64,000 bases of DNA, taken from Methanorbis furvi. GTDB lineage: Archaea; Halobacteriota; Methanomicrobia; Methanomicrobiales; Methanocorpusculaceae. The translations under genes were made by a program, and so were the position numbers. Positions 41,246 through 50,539 of the stretch are shown one piece after another. The stretch lies in contig NZ_JAWDKA010000009.1 of assembly GCF_032714615.1 (NCBI RefSeq), forward strand, positions 1 through 64,000, given 5' to 3'. The notes under the pieces are model-generated. The model was not told where the DNA came from. It searched no databases and saw only the letters and a program-made list of their open reading frames with translations. Every line of letters starts with the position of its first letter. Position 1 is the first letter of the stretch.

Positions 41246-42136
41246 ATGATCAAACTGCAGACACCGGCAGCAAAGATCGGAGGCGTTTCCCTCACAAATC
41301 ATATGCTCCTCGCCGCAGGAGTTCTCGGGACCACCGCCGCATCGCTGTCACGAATGCTTCGCCTCGGAGCAGGCGGAGTTGTTACCAAGTCCATCGGGCC
41401 TGAACCAAAGGATGGTCATCACGGCCCTTCCTTAATTCCGGTCGCCGGCGGCATCCTCAACGCCATGGGTCTCCCCAACCCGTCAAAAGAGTTCGCAGAA
41501 GAGATCTCCCCCCTGCTTGCCGCACAAAAACCGGTCGTTGTCAGCATCTTCGGCGGAACTCCTGCAGAGTTCGCCAAAGTTGCCGAGTGGCTCCCGACCG
41601 CTCAGGCATTTGAACTCAACCTCTCCTGCCCGCACGCCGAAGGATACGGCGCTGCGATTGGCGCAAACCCGCGTGTCGTGCGCGAGTGCACCGAAGCCGT
41701 GAAGGCATTCGGCAGACCGGTCTGGGTCAAACTCACGCCGAACGTTGCAGACATCGGTGTCATCGGCCGTGCCGCTGAAGAAGGAGGTGCTGACGCAATT
41801 GTTGCCATCAACACCGTCAAAGCAATGCGCATCTCAACAGGCATGCGCCGTCCGGTTCTCGGCAACAAGTTCGGCGGCCTTTCCGGGACTGCGGTCTTTC
41901 CGATCGCGGTCAGGTGCGTCTACGATCTCTACGAAGCATGCGACATTCCCATCATCGGCTGCGGCGGCATCTCCACCGCAGACAATGTGCTTGAGATGAT
42001 GATGGCAGGAGCGTCCGCAGTTGAGATCGGCAGCGCGGTTTACGACAACGTCAATGTCTTCTCTGACATTGCCGAGGATCTTTACGCGGCAGACGGAATA
42101 CCTGCCGAGGAAATTGTGGGGTGCGCTCATGACTGA
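41246..42136 (+). CDS. pyrD: Dihydroorotate dehydrogenase B, catalytic subunit
   Basis: The 296-residue FMN enzyme oxidises dihydroorotate to orotate in pyrimidine synthesis. NLSCPHAEGYGAAIG contains the catalytic cysteine of class 1B. VWVKLTPN, NTVKAMRI and IIGCGGISTADNVLEMMMAG are FMN-contact segments. It is followed by pyrK with an eight-base overlap, the usual heterodimer arrangement in which electrons pass to NAD. This gene starts a run of overlapping genes to gatE. Confidence 0.96.
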   Translation: MIKLQTPAAKIGGVSLTNHMLLAAGVLGTTAASLSRMLRLGAGGVVTKSIGPEPKDGHHGPSLIPVAGGILNAMGLPNPSKEFAEEISPLLAAQKPVVVSIFGGTPAEFAKVAEWLPTAQAFELNLSCPHAEGYGAAIGANPRVVRECTEAVKAFGRPVWVKLTPNVADIGVIGRAAEEGGADAIVAINTVKAMRISTGMRRPVLGNKFGGLSGTAVFPIAVRCVYDLYEACDIPIIGCGGISTADNVLEMMMAGASAVEIGSAVYDNVNVFSDIAEDLYAADGIPAEEIVGCAHD

Positions 42137-42890
42137 AGAACACATGCCGACAGTAACCACCATCACCGCGATAATCGATGAAACACCGACGGTGAAGACT
42201 TTCGTCTTCGATGAACTCTTCAACTTCAGACCTGGCCAGTTCTGCATGGTCTGGATACCGGGCGTTGATGAAATACCGATGGCGTTCTCTGCGGCAAACG
42301 CAATCACCGTGATGAAAGTGGGCGACGCAACGTCTGCCCTCTTCAACTGCAAAGCAGGCGACAAGATTGGTATCCGGGGACCGTTCGGCAACGGATTTTA
42401 TCCGACCGGCCGCGTGCTCGCTATTGGCGGAGGCATCGGGGTCACACCGCTCTTCACCCTTGCCGCGACCGGCGAGGTTGACACCTTTATCCTTGGTGCA
42501 CGAACTGCTGCCGAGCTTGTTTTCCCTGACGAACTTGCAGGCGTTACCGACCTGAAGATTGCGACTGATGATGGAACCCGCGGCTATCATGGTTTTGTCA
42601 CCGGCATTCTCGACCAGCTTGACGTCACCGGGTATGACACTATCTGCGTCTGCGGTCCTGAGATGATGATGAAAGGAATTCTCGACCGGCTTGTTGCCAA
42701 AGGAATCGAATCACGCGGTCAGTTCTCCATGCACCGGTACATGAAATGCGGAGTTGGTGTCTGCGGCTCCTGCTGCATGGACCATGAAGGCCTTCGCGTC
42801 TGCCGCGACGGCCCGGTTTTTACCGGTGACGTCATCAAAGACAGTGAGTTTGCCCACCATCACAGAGGACCGAGCGGAAGAAAGGAGTAA
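42129..42890 (+). CDS. pyrK: Dihydroorotate dehydrogenase B, electron-transfer subunit
   Basis: The 253-residue FAD/[2Fe-2S] protein passes electrons from PyrD to NAD. RPGQFCMVWIPG and the GGGIGVTPLFTLA segment bind FAD and NAD. The cluster cysteines are in KCGVGVCGSCCMDHEGLRVC. The ATG at 42129 overlaps the pyrD stop, and an earlier in-frame start (42021) inside pyrD is rejected. The next gene starts four bases after this stop. Confidence 0.95.
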   Translation: MTEEHMPTVTTITAIIDETPTVKTFVFDELFNFRPGQFCMVWIPGVDEIPMAFSAANAITVMKVGDATSALFNCKAGDKIGIRGPFGNGFYPTGRVLAIGGGIGVTPLFTLAATGEVDTFILGARTAAELVFPDELAGVTDLKIATDDGTRGYHGFVTGILDQLDVTGYDTICVCGPEMMMKGILDRLVAKGIESRGQFSMHRYMKCGVGVCGSCCMDHEGLRVCRDGPVFTGDVIKDSEFAHHHRGPSGRKE

Positions 42891-42894
42891 AGTC

Positions 42895-43545
42895 ATGAAA
42901 CCAGTAGTAAAAACCATTACCTGCCCAAAATGCGGATCAAAGCAGGACTTCACGATGTATCCAAGCATCAACGCCTCCTCTGATCCCGGTCTTGCAGAAA
43001 AATATACCGAAGGCAGCCTCACTATGCTCTCCTGCAATGAGTGCGGCTTTTCCGGCAAAGTTGAGTATCCTATGCTCTACCATGATCTTGACCGGAAGTA
43101 CTCGGTGTTCTTTGCTCCGGATACTGAGGACCGCGAGGTAAAACTCCCGAATGTTCTGCCTGCCCATCTGCTGCCTGAGATGCAGCTGCGGCTGACCCAC
43201 AGCTCAGACGATCTGCGTGAAAAAACATTCATCTTCCGCGATCATCTTGACGACCGGATTGTTGAAACCATGAAGGACTCCATCCTTCGCGAGATGGCTG
43301 CGCGGCATGAGGAGATGCTGCCGGACAAGCTCTACTATGCAGAGGATCTGTTTGAGTGCGCCGGCAGGTCGCTGATTTTTGTTCCGCGAAAGGGCGATGA
43401 GTTTCTTGAACCGATCAAGGTCCCGTTCGATACCTATGAAAAGATCAAGATGCTGATGCACGGCATCTGGGACCGTCCGGTCTTGGGCTACTCGGTAGTT
43501 GACAGCATCTGGGTGCAGTCCGCAGCACCGAAGGAGCGATCATGA
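42895..43545 (+). CDS. CpXC-domain protein 1
   Basis: The 216-residue protein begins KPVVKTITCPKCGSKQDFTM, with a Zn-binding CPKC plus CNECG (about 48-52). It matches the CpXC domain, a Zn-ribbon-containing family of unknown function found in anaerobes. An alpha/beta region (residues 60-216) follows. AAAGGAG precedes the ATG at 42895. The next gene encodes a paralogue and overlaps by four bases. The role of this pair between the pyrimidine and arginine genes is not apparent. Confidence 0.85.
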   Translation: MKPVVKTITCPKCGSKQDFTMYPSINASSDPGLAEKYTEGSLTMLSCNECGFSGKVEYPMLYHDLDRKYSVFFAPDTEDREVKLPNVLPAHLLPEMQLRLTHSSDDLREKTFIFRDHLDDRIVETMKDSILREMAARHEEMLPDKLYYAEDLFECAGRSLIFVPRKGDEFLEPIKVPFDTYEKIKMLMHGIWDRPVLGYSVVDSIWVQSAAPKERS

Positions 43546-44261
43546 TCACCGAAGAAGATTCCATCATCTGTCCTGACTGCGGTCATGAGCAGCAGATCAC
43601 CATCTGTCCTTCGGTGAATGTGACTACCGATCCGGAACTGCGGGAGAAGGTTCTCTCCGGCGAGATTTTTCTTTTCACGTGTGATGAGTGCGGCTGCACC
43701 GGTTTTGCCGGACATCCGTTTGTCTACGAGGACAAAGAAACAGCAGGCGGGTTTCTGATTTATCTTGAACCAGACTGCCCAGACCGTGTTGTCGGCATTG
43801 ACGGCGATATTGCTGATCAGGTGATTTACCGCGAAAAACCGATGCGGCTGGTTGCAGATCTGAATGCACTGAAGGAGAAGATCTTCATCTTCGAAGCAGA
43901 TCTCGATGACCGCGTGATGGAGCTTTTCAAGATGCTGACCTTAACCAAACTGAGCTCCGATAACCCTGATCAGGTGCCTGACCATCTGCTTTTCACGAAA
44001 ATTCAGGAGAATGAGGAGGGCAGGCAGATTGTTCTTGCGGCGTTTAAGGAAAACAAATATCTTGGCGTTCTCGAACTGCCGTACTCGCTGTATCAGACTT
44101 GCGTTGTGACCGGCGGTCCTATCTGGGATGTGCCGACCGTTGACTGCATGGCTGTGGATCAGGAGTGGATAGCCGAGCGGCTGAAGTGCTGCGAAGAGGA
44201 AGAGATCGAGGAAGAGGAAAAAGAAGAGGGATGCGGGGAGAGCGGTCATGCAGAGCAGTGA
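43542..44261 (+). CDS. CpXC-domain protein 2
   Basis: This 239-residue paralogue of the previous product has CPDCGHEQQI near the start and CDECGCTG around residues 47-54, giving the same Zn-ribbon geometry. The C-terminus is a long acidic tail (CCEEEEIEEEEKEEGCGESG) that the first copy lacks. The start overlaps the previous stop (ATGA), and the end overlaps argH by 14 bases, so expression is coupled to both. The tail cysteines could bind metal. No catalytic motif is seen. Confidence 0.85.
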   Translation: MITEEDSIICPDCGHEQQITICPSVNVTTDPELREKVLSGEIFLFTCDECGCTGFAGHPFVYEDKETAGGFLIYLEPDCPDRVVGIDGDIADQVIYREKPMRLVADLNALKEKIFIFEADLDDRVMELFKMLTLTKLSSDNPDQVPDHLLFTKIQENEEGRQIVLAAFKENKYLGVLELPYSLYQTCVVTGGPIWDVPTVDCMAVDQEWIAERLKCCEEEEIEEEEKEEGCGESGHAEQ

Positions 44262-45729
44262 TCAGATCCGTAAAGGCCGTCTCGGCGGCGACCGGAGTTC
44301 TGCTGTTGCAGAGTTTCTTGCATCGATGGATGCTGACCGACGGATGGCGTACTGCGACATCCGTGTGGACATGGCACACATTCTGATGCTTCTCCGAGAA
44401 AATCTCATCGACAAAAAATCTGCGCAGCTGCTTTTATCACATCTTCACCGGTACCGGACTGAGGGTCTTCCTGAGTCGGTGTTTGATCCAAACCATGAGG
44501 ATATTCATGCAGGAATCGAAGCGCAGCTGATCGCTGATGCCGGCGCTGATGCCGGCGGAAGAATGCATCTTGGCCGCAGCAGAAACGATGAGGTTGCGAC
44601 CTGCCTTCGCATGCAGACCCGCGAGGACATTCTGGAGATTCTTGCGGGCCTTGCAGCCCTTCGCCGCGCTCTGATTGATCAGGCTGCGCATCATGCAACA
44701 AGCATCATGCCCGGCTTCACGCACTTCCAGCATGCGCAGCCGACAACGCTTGCGCATTATCTGCTTGCGTATGAAGCGGTGTTTGCGCGGGATTTTAGCC
44801 GGCTGACCGATGCATACCGCCGCCTCAACGAGTCGCCGCTCGGCTCGGCAGCGTTTGCGGGAACCGGTTTTGCAATTGATCGTGCGCTGACCGCAGCGTA
44901 TCTTGGATTCTCTGCTCCCATGACAAACTCCATGGACGGTGTTGCGTCCCGGGACTTTATTCTTGAAGTCCTCTCTGCTCTCTCGATTCTGATGACAAAT
45001 GTCAGCCGCCTGTGTGAGGAGCTGGTGCTCTGGAGCAGTGCGTTCATCAGGTTTGTGGACCTGGATGATGCCTACTGCTCGACGAGCTCGATCATGCCGC
45101 AGAAGAAAAATCCTGACACCGCGGAGATTATGCGCGGCAAATCGGGTGTTGCGTCAGGAGAACTGATGGCAGGCATCACGCTGATGAAGGGTCTGCCGAT
45201 GAGCTACAACCGCGACATGCAGGATTTAACGCCGCATCTGTGGCGGAGTCTTGATGCGGCAGAGTCCTCACTGCCGATTCTTGCGGATATGATTCAGACC
45301 GCGTCGTTCAATACTGCGCGGATGGCAGAAGAGTCTGACCGCGGCAACTCAACTGCGACTGAACTTGCTGATCTTATGGTCCGGGAGTTTGGCATGCCGT
45401 TTAGAACTGCTCACAACATCGTCGGCCGTGCGGTCAAGCTCGGCGGTCTGTCGCTTGAGATTGTTGAGACTGCCGGAAAAGAGATATGCGGCTGGTCACT
45501 GATAGAGAAAGGACTGACCAAGGAGCACATCGACCGTGCACTCTCTCCACTTGAAATGGTTGAAGCAAAACAGAGTGCCGGCGCTCCAAGTCCTGCGATG
45601 ATGAGAACTGCTGTTGCACACGCGGCTGCGGCTCTCGACCGCGACGAGTCGGCTGCTGCCGCTCTTCGTGCCGCGCTGTCTGCGGCCGATGACAAAATAG
45701 AATCTGATTACATGAGGTTAACTGCATGA
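44248..45729 (+). CDS. argH: Argininosuccinate lyase
   Basis: The 493-residue enzyme cleaves argininosuccinate to arginine and fumarate. The family signature SSIMPQKKNPD lies near residue 280, and HLGRSRNDEVAT and GFTHFQHAQPTTLAHY carry active-site His and Ser/Thr residues. Length is normal for the fumarase/aspartase superfamily. It overlaps both neighbours (14 bases with CpXC 2, four bases with gatD), so arginine synthesis, tRNA amidation and pyrimidine genes share a message. Confidence 0.96.
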   Translation: MQSSDQIRKGRLGGDRSSAVAEFLASMDADRRMAYCDIRVDMAHILMLLRENLIDKKSAQLLLSHLHRYRTEGLPESVFDPNHEDIHAGIEAQLIADAGADAGGRMHLGRSRNDEVATCLRMQTREDILEILAGLAALRRALIDQAAHHATSIMPGFTHFQHAQPTTLAHYLLAYEAVFARDFSRLTDAYRRLNESPLGSAAFAGTGFAIDRALTAAYLGFSAPMTNSMDGVASRDFILEVLSALSILMTNVSRLCEELVLWSSAFIRFVDLDDAYCSTSSIMPQKKNPDTAEIMRGKSGVASGELMAGITLMKGLPMSYNRDMQDLTPHLWRSLDAAESSLPILADMIQTASFNTARMAEESDRGNSTATELADLMVREFGMPFRTAHNIVGRAVKLGGLSLEIVETAGKEICGWSLIEKGLTKEHIDRALSPLEMVEAKQSAGAPSPAMMRTAVAHAAAALDRDESAAAALRAALSAADDKIESDYMRLTA

Positions 45730-46967
45730 CATTTTCCAATAGCGATCCTGTGAACGTGGCGTTTGCAGGTCTTGAACTCCACGGGATGTACATCTCCGGC
45801 GCAAACGGCAACGCTGTCGTGAAACTTTCGAGCGGCTACAACATCTGTGTGCCTGAGTCCGTCTGCACACCCGCCCCGGAACGTTCGGCCGCCGCTCCCG
45901 CAAAAGCTGCGGTTGAGCCATTGAAACAGGATGCAAAACTGCCGCTGCTTGCAATTGTCTCCACCGGTGGAACGATTGCGAGCACGGTTGACTACCGGAC
46001 GGGCGCTGTCTCTTCCAAGTTCACCGCTGAAGATATCGTCCGCTCAATCCCGGAGCTCGCAGACATTGCCCGCTACCACACACTCCAGCCGTTCAATGTT
46101 CTTTCGGAGAACATGAATCCTGCGATGTGGCAGGAGCTTGCCCGTGCGGTCCATGATGAGATTGCAGCAGGTGCAAAGGGTGTCATCGTAACCCATGGAA
46201 CCGACACGATGCTGTACAGCGCTGCGGCGCTGTCCTTCATGCTTGAGACGCCGGTGCCGGTAATTTTTGTCGGAGCCCAGCGGTCTGCCGACCGACCGAG
46301 CAGTGACAATGCGATGAATGCCATCTGTTCGGTGAAGGCAGGCATCTCTGATCTCGGCGAGGTTGTTGTCTGCATGCATGCAACGTCAGATGATGTTGCG
46401 TGCGCCCTTCACCGCGGAACACGCGTCCGGAAAAATCACACCTCCCGCCGCGATGCGTTCCAGAGCGTTGGCAGAGGGCCGGTCGGTGTGGTTTCCTATC
46501 CAGACGGAAATGTCAATCTGAATGGTGATGCAGTGCTTCGCGGCACGCACGAGCTGCGGCTGTTTGACCGACTTGAGCCGAACTGCGGCCTTCTCCAGTA
46601 CTATCCGGGAATGAATCCAAATCTCTTTGATGCATTTTCCGGCTGCCGCGGGCTTGTGATCTCAGGAACCGGTCTTGGCCATGTGGGTACCGACTGCATC
46701 GAAAAGATAGCTGCGTTGAGCGCTTCCGGGACCTTTGTTGTGATGACGTCCCAGTGTCAGGCAGGCGAGGTATGCGACCGCGTGTATGAGACCGGCCGCG
46801 ACCTTCTTGCGGCAGGTGTTGTCGAGGGCGGTAGTATGCTGCCTGAGGTTGCGCTCGTGAAGCTGATGTGGGTCCTTGGTAACACTTCGCGCCCTGAGGA
46901 TGCGGTTCGGATGATGCAGACGAACCTGAAAGGGGAGCTTGATTATGATCTGTGGAGGGAGATGTAA
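45726..46967 (+). CDS. gatD: Glu-tRNA(Gln) amidotransferase subunit D
   Basis: The 413-residue asparaginase-like subunit releases ammonia from glutamine or asparagine for the archaeal GatDE enzyme. Catalytic residues lie in VSTGGTIAS (about 76-84) and VTHGTDTM (about 157-164). The N-terminal 60 residues form the archaeal AnPRT-like domain. It starts in an ATGA overlap with argH and ends flush with the gatE start, so the subunits are produced stoichiometrically. Confidence 0.96.
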   Translation: MTFSNSDPVNVAFAGLELHGMYISGANGNAVVKLSSGYNICVPESVCTPAPERSAAAPAKAAVEPLKQDAKLPLLAIVSTGGTIASTVDYRTGAVSSKFTAEDIVRSIPELADIARYHTLQPFNVLSENMNPAMWQELARAVHDEIAAGAKGVIVTHGTDTMLYSAAALSFMLETPVPVIFVGAQRSADRPSSDNAMNAICSVKAGISDLGEVVVCMHATSDDVACALHRGTRVRKNHTSRRDAFQSVGRGPVGVVSYPDGNVNLNGDAVLRGTHELRLFDRLEPNCGLLQYYPGMNPNLFDAFSGCRGLVISGTGLGHVGTDCIEKIAALSASGTFVVMTSQCQAGEVCDRVYETGRDLLAAGVVEGGSMLPEVALVKLMWVLGNTSRPEDAVRMMQTNLKGELDYDLWREM

Positions 46968-48806
46968 ATGACCGACTTCGATTACGCGTCCCTTGGCCTG
47001 AAGGCGGGAATTGAGATTCACCAGCAGCTGAACACCAAAGAGAAGCTGTTTTCGCACACGCCGACACTCATCCGCGACTCAGCGGATCACACCGGCGAAG
47101 TTCGCCGGTATCTGCGCGTCGCAACATCAGAGATGGGCGATGTGGACCGTGCGGCAAAGGAGGAGATGATGCAGGCGCGGTTGTTTACGTATTACACGTA
47201 CGACACGACCGGCCTTGTAGAGATCGACGAGCAGCCGCCTGCTCCGATGAATCCTGATGCGCTGGATCTTGTGCTGACGATTGCCAAGATGTTTGGCATG
47301 ACGCCTCTGCCGCAGATTCACACGATGCGCAAGATGATTGTGGACGGCTCTGCCACAAGCGGTTTTCAGCGGACTGCGCTTGTTGCGCTGAACGGTGCGA
47401 TTGACAACACCTGCCGGATTGAGACCGTCGCTGTTGAAGAGGATGCCTGTCAGCGCGTGACCGACGAAGTGTTTTCGGTTGACCGTCTTGGCATTCCCTT
47501 AATTGAGATCACAACCGCCCCGTGCATGAAAACACCTGAGCAGGTGCATGATGTTGCCCAGTACATCGGTATGACGCTTCGTTCGACCGGTCGCGTGAAG
47601 CGCGGTCTCGGCACGATTCGTCAGGATGTGAATGTGTCCATCCGTGACGGCGCACGTGTTGAGATCAAGGGCGTGCAGGAACTTGATCTGATTGCCGAGG
47701 TCGTCCGTCGCGAGGTACAGCGCCAGCTGTCGCTTCTTGCAATCAAAGACGAGCTTGCGGCACGCAATGCTCTGGTGAACGGCGAGGTGTATGATGTGAC
47801 CTCTGTCTTTGCCGGCACGCAGTCGCAGGTGCTGAAGAAGGCGAAGGTGATTTTGGGAACGGTGCTTCACGGCTTTGCGGGTCTTGTCGGTATGGAGATT
47901 CAGCCGAACCGTCGGCTTGGGTCTGAGATGTCGGATTATGCAAAGAAGTGCGGGGTCGGCGGACTGTTTCATACCGACGAGCTTCCGGCGTACGGTGTGA
48001 CGAAGGAGGAGGTTTCTGTCCTGAAGGAGACTCTTGGCGCAGGCGAGTCTGATGCTGTGGTCATTGTTGCGGCAACGGAACAGAAGTGCAGATGCGCGAT
48101 TCAGATGGTTATCCGCCGTGCGAAGATGGCGATGGAGGGTGTTCCTGAGGAGACGCGCAAGATGCTTGAAGGCGGGTCCACTGCCTACATGCGTCCCCTT
48201 CCGGGCGCGGCACGAATGTATCCTGAGACCGATATCCTTCCAGTACCGGTGTCTTCCTCATACTGGGAGAGCATTGCGATACCTGAGCTTCTGACCGACA
48301 AGGCGGAACGGTTTGTTGCCGAGTATGGTCTTGACGCCGGTATGGCGCGCCAGATGGCGTTCTCTGAGAAGCTGCCGCTGTTTGAGCGTGCGGTTGCTGA
48401 GGGTATTCGTCCGGTGTTTGCCGCGCGTACAATTCTTGCGTCTCTTAAGGAGCTCTCCCGCGCAGGTGTGACTGCTGACGCAGTGCCTGATGATTCGGTG
48501 ATTGCGGTGATGAAGGCTGTTGAGGCGGGTCATGCAGCAAAGGAGGCGGTTTCAGATATTTTGTCTGCATGCGCCCGCGGCATGACGCTTGATGAGGCAG
48601 TTTCAACGGTTGCCCCGGCGTTTTCCCGCGAGGAGCTGCAGACGCTTGTCCGCGGTATTGTGACTGAGCGTGCTGAGTTCATCAAGTCACGCGGGAAGGC
48701 GGCTCTTGGCCCGGTGATGGGTGTTGTGATGAAGGAAGTACGTGGAAGGATCGATGGAAAGGTGGTTTCCGAGGTGCTGGATGAGGAGCTCGGGCGGATT
48801 GTCTGA
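46968..48806 (+). CDS. gatE: Glu-tRNA(Gln) amidotransferase subunit E
   Basis: The 612-residue subunit activates misacylated Glu-tRNA(Gln) and amidates it with GatD ammonia. The N-terminal region has GLKAGIEIHQQLNTKEKLFS and LVEIDEQPP, with the GatB/E cradle. The archaeal-specific AspRS-like insert and the C-terminal YqeY-like tail (from about residue 470) are present. Length matches archaeal GatE. It is the last gene of the block that began at pyrD. Confidence 0.96.
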   Translation: MTDFDYASLGLKAGIEIHQQLNTKEKLFSHTPTLIRDSADHTGEVRRYLRVATSEMGDVDRAAKEEMMQARLFTYYTYDTTGLVEIDEQPPAPMNPDALDLVLTIAKMFGMTPLPQIHTMRKMIVDGSATSGFQRTALVALNGAIDNTCRIETVAVEEDACQRVTDEVFSVDRLGIPLIEITTAPCMKTPEQVHDVAQYIGMTLRSTGRVKRGLGTIRQDVNVSIRDGARVEIKGVQELDLIAEVVRREVQRQLSLLAIKDELAARNALVNGEVYDVTSVFAGTQSQVLKKAKVILGTVLHGFAGLVGMEIQPNRRLGSEMSDYAKKCGVGGLFHTDELPAYGVTKEEVSVLKETLGAGESDAVVIVAATEQKCRCAIQMVIRRAKMAMEGVPEETRKMLEGGSTAYMRPLPGAARMYPETDILPVPVSSSYWESIAIPELLTDKAERFVAEYGLDAGMARQMAFSEKLPLFERAVAEGIRPVFAARTILASLKELSRAGVTADAVPDDSVIAVMKAVEAGHAAKEAVSDILSACARGMTLDEAVSTVAPAFSREELQTLVRGIVTERAEFIKSRGKAALGPVMGVVMKEVRGRIDGKVVSEVLDEELGRIV

Positions 48807-48842
48807 TGTTTCTGGGTTTGGCGAATCGGGAATGTCATTGAG

Positions 48843-48852
48843 ATATATTTAA
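48843..48852 (+). promoter_or_regulatory. TATA box for the small basic protein gene
   Basis: ATATATTTAA is a good archaeal TATA-like element. The start about 25 bases downstream leaves a short leader with AAGGAG (48875-48880) and the ATG at 48887. The gene is therefore independent of the gatE message. Confidence 0.65.
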
Positions 48853-48886
48853 GTGAATTAGGCACGAACAAGATAAGGAGTTCAAT

Positions 48887-49156
48887 ATGGGAAAGACAGG
48901 CAGCGTTAACTGGCACCAGATAAAAGGTGTTAACGGTCAGATCAGACTCGTTCCCCAGAAAGAGGGAGAGGTTAAGAAACCGGGACCGAATCAGAGATTT
49001 AAGAGATCAAGCATTGTTACTAAGATCGAAAGCCGCATGGCAAACACCCAGCAACAGGGACGCCGCGGCCCGAAGATCGCCGACCAGCGCATTCGCCGCC
49101 GGATCCGCAGATCCAAGAAGTCCATGATGGGCGCAAAGGCAAAGGCAAAGCGCTGA
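48887..49156 (+). CDS. Small highly basic conserved protein, possible ribosome-associated
   Basis: The 89-residue protein starts GKTGSVNWHQIKGVNGQIRL and ends in a cluster of Arg/Lys (IRRRIRRSKKSMMGAKAKAK). Its pI must be very high. It recalls a conserved methanogen family (possibly DUF5350; this name is from memory), and a nucleic-acid or ribosome partner is likely. It has its own strong promoter, AAGGAG and a following terminator, consistent with high expression. No enzymatic motif is seen. Confidence 0.82.
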   Translation: MGKTGSVNWHQIKGVNGQIRLVPQKEGEVKKPGPNQRFKRSSIVTKIESRMANTQQQGRRGPKIADQRIRRRIRRSKKSMMGAKAKAKR

Positions 49157-49186
49157 TATTGTCTTAACAATAATCTCATCATTAAT

Positions 49187-49210
49187 AATGGCGGGTATTA
49201 TTCCCCCATT
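49187..49210 (+). terminator. Intrinsic-type terminator after the small basic gene
   Basis: AATGGCGGG-TATTATT-CCCCCATT forms a hairpin with one bulge, followed by CCAATTTTTTTGG and further T-runs. It lies 30 bases after the stop. Confidence 0.65.
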
Positions 49211-49300
49211 CCAATTTTTTTGGTTTGTTTTTGTTTTTGTGACTTTTTTGACATCTCAACCCTTCATAACCCTGCAGCGCCAAATACATGAGTAACAAAT

Positions 49301-50539
49301 ATGGTGCATCTCACAGTTGACATTGGCGGGCGTCCCGGAGCTGACTGCCGGGGATTTTGTGCCTACTGTTATTTCAAGCACGCAAAGGATGTACCTGCAT
49401 TCGGCTGCCGGTACTGTCTCCCGTTTCTGAAAGGCTGTGACTACTGCACCCGCGGCGTAAAAGAAGAGTATGCCGGATTCATCCCTCTTCAGGATGTCGC
49501 CGCTGCATTCCTTGCAGACCTCCAGTCAGTAACCGGTGACGTCACCCGCATCACCATTTCCGGCGGCGGCGACCCAAGCTGTTACCCTGAGTTCACCGAT
49601 CTCATCGAACTGCTTGGAACACTCGAAGTACCGCTGCATATCGGATACACCAGCGGCAAAGGATTTGACGACCCGGGTATTGCAGAGTTTCTGATCGCAC
49701 ACAACCTCCGGGAAGTGTCATTCACCGTGTTTGCCGCAGATCCTGCTCTCCGCCGCGAATGGATGCATGATCCAACACCCGAATCCTCGCTTGAGATCAT
49801 CCGCCGCCTTGCAGCAAAAATCGAAGTCTATGCAGCGGTTGTAATTCTGCCTGGCATAAACGACGGCGACGTTCTCACCCAGACACTCACATGGCTGCGT
49901 GAGATCGGGGTTAAGGGCGTTATTCTCATGCGGTTTGCAAACACTCCCGAACAGGGTCTGATTCTTGAGAACGCACCAATTCTTCCCGGACAGCGGACGC
50001 ACACCGTTGAAGAGTTCAGAGAAATCGTCTGCAAAAGCGCGGCTGCATATCCTTCTCTGCGGATATCAGGAACCCCGTTGTATGACCCTGCGTTTGACTC
50101 CCCGTTTGCGCTGCGGAATATGCCGGATCTTTTGGAACATCTCCCAAAAATTCATAAAAAGGCAACACTTATAACCGGAGCGGTTGCAACTCCTTATATC
50201 AAGTCAGTCGTATCAGCATGCGGCGGCGATCCTTCTTCGGTTGTCGGCGTAGCAAAAGAAATCGCATGCCTGATAACCATTGATGATCTCAAACAGCTTG
50301 ACTTGTCTGCCGTTGAGAGTACGGTAATCATTCCCGGCCGCGCATTTCTGCATGATGCGGAGGCTGAGAAGATCCTTTCAAGCGACGGTGTTTACCGGAC
50401 CGTCGTCCGGGGACCTGAGATGCTCTCTGCCGACGGGGAGACAAGTATGGGTATGAGCGAAACCGACGTCCTTACCATGGAGATGGAAGGATTTTCCGCT
50501 CTTATCCGGCTGATAAATCAGTATGGGAACTCTACATGA
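49301..50539 (+). CDS. mmp10: Mmp10, MCR arginine C-methyltransferase (radical SAM)
   Basis: The 412-residue B12-dependent radical SAM enzyme methylates an arginine of methyl-coenzyme M reductase. DCRGFCAYCYFKHAKDV contains the CxxxCxxC-type cluster motif, and FGCRYCLPFLKGCDYCTRGV supplies the additional Cys residues typical of Mmp10. The C-terminal half (from about 290) carries the glycine-rich GAVATPYIKSVV segment. It overlaps the RNase III gene by four bases. A second MCR-modification cluster (ycaO-tfuA) lies 9 kb away. Confidence 0.92.
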   Translation: MVHLTVDIGGRPGADCRGFCAYCYFKHAKDVPAFGCRYCLPFLKGCDYCTRGVKEEYAGFIPLQDVAAAFLADLQSVTGDVTRITISGGGDPSCYPEFTDLIELLGTLEVPLHIGYTSGKGFDDPGIAEFLIAHNLREVSFTVFAADPALRREWMHDPTPESSLEIIRRLAAKIEVYAAVVILPGINDGDVLTQTLTWLREIGVKGVILMRFANTPEQGLILENAPILPGQRTHTVEEFREIVCKSAAAYPSLRISGTPLYDPAFDSPFALRNMPDLLEHLPKIHKKATLITGAVATPYIKSVVSACGGDPSSVVGVAKEIACLITIDDLKQLDLSAVESTVIIPGRAFLHDAEAEKILSSDGVYRTVVRGPEMLSADGETSMGMSETDVLTMEMEGFSALIRLINQYGNST

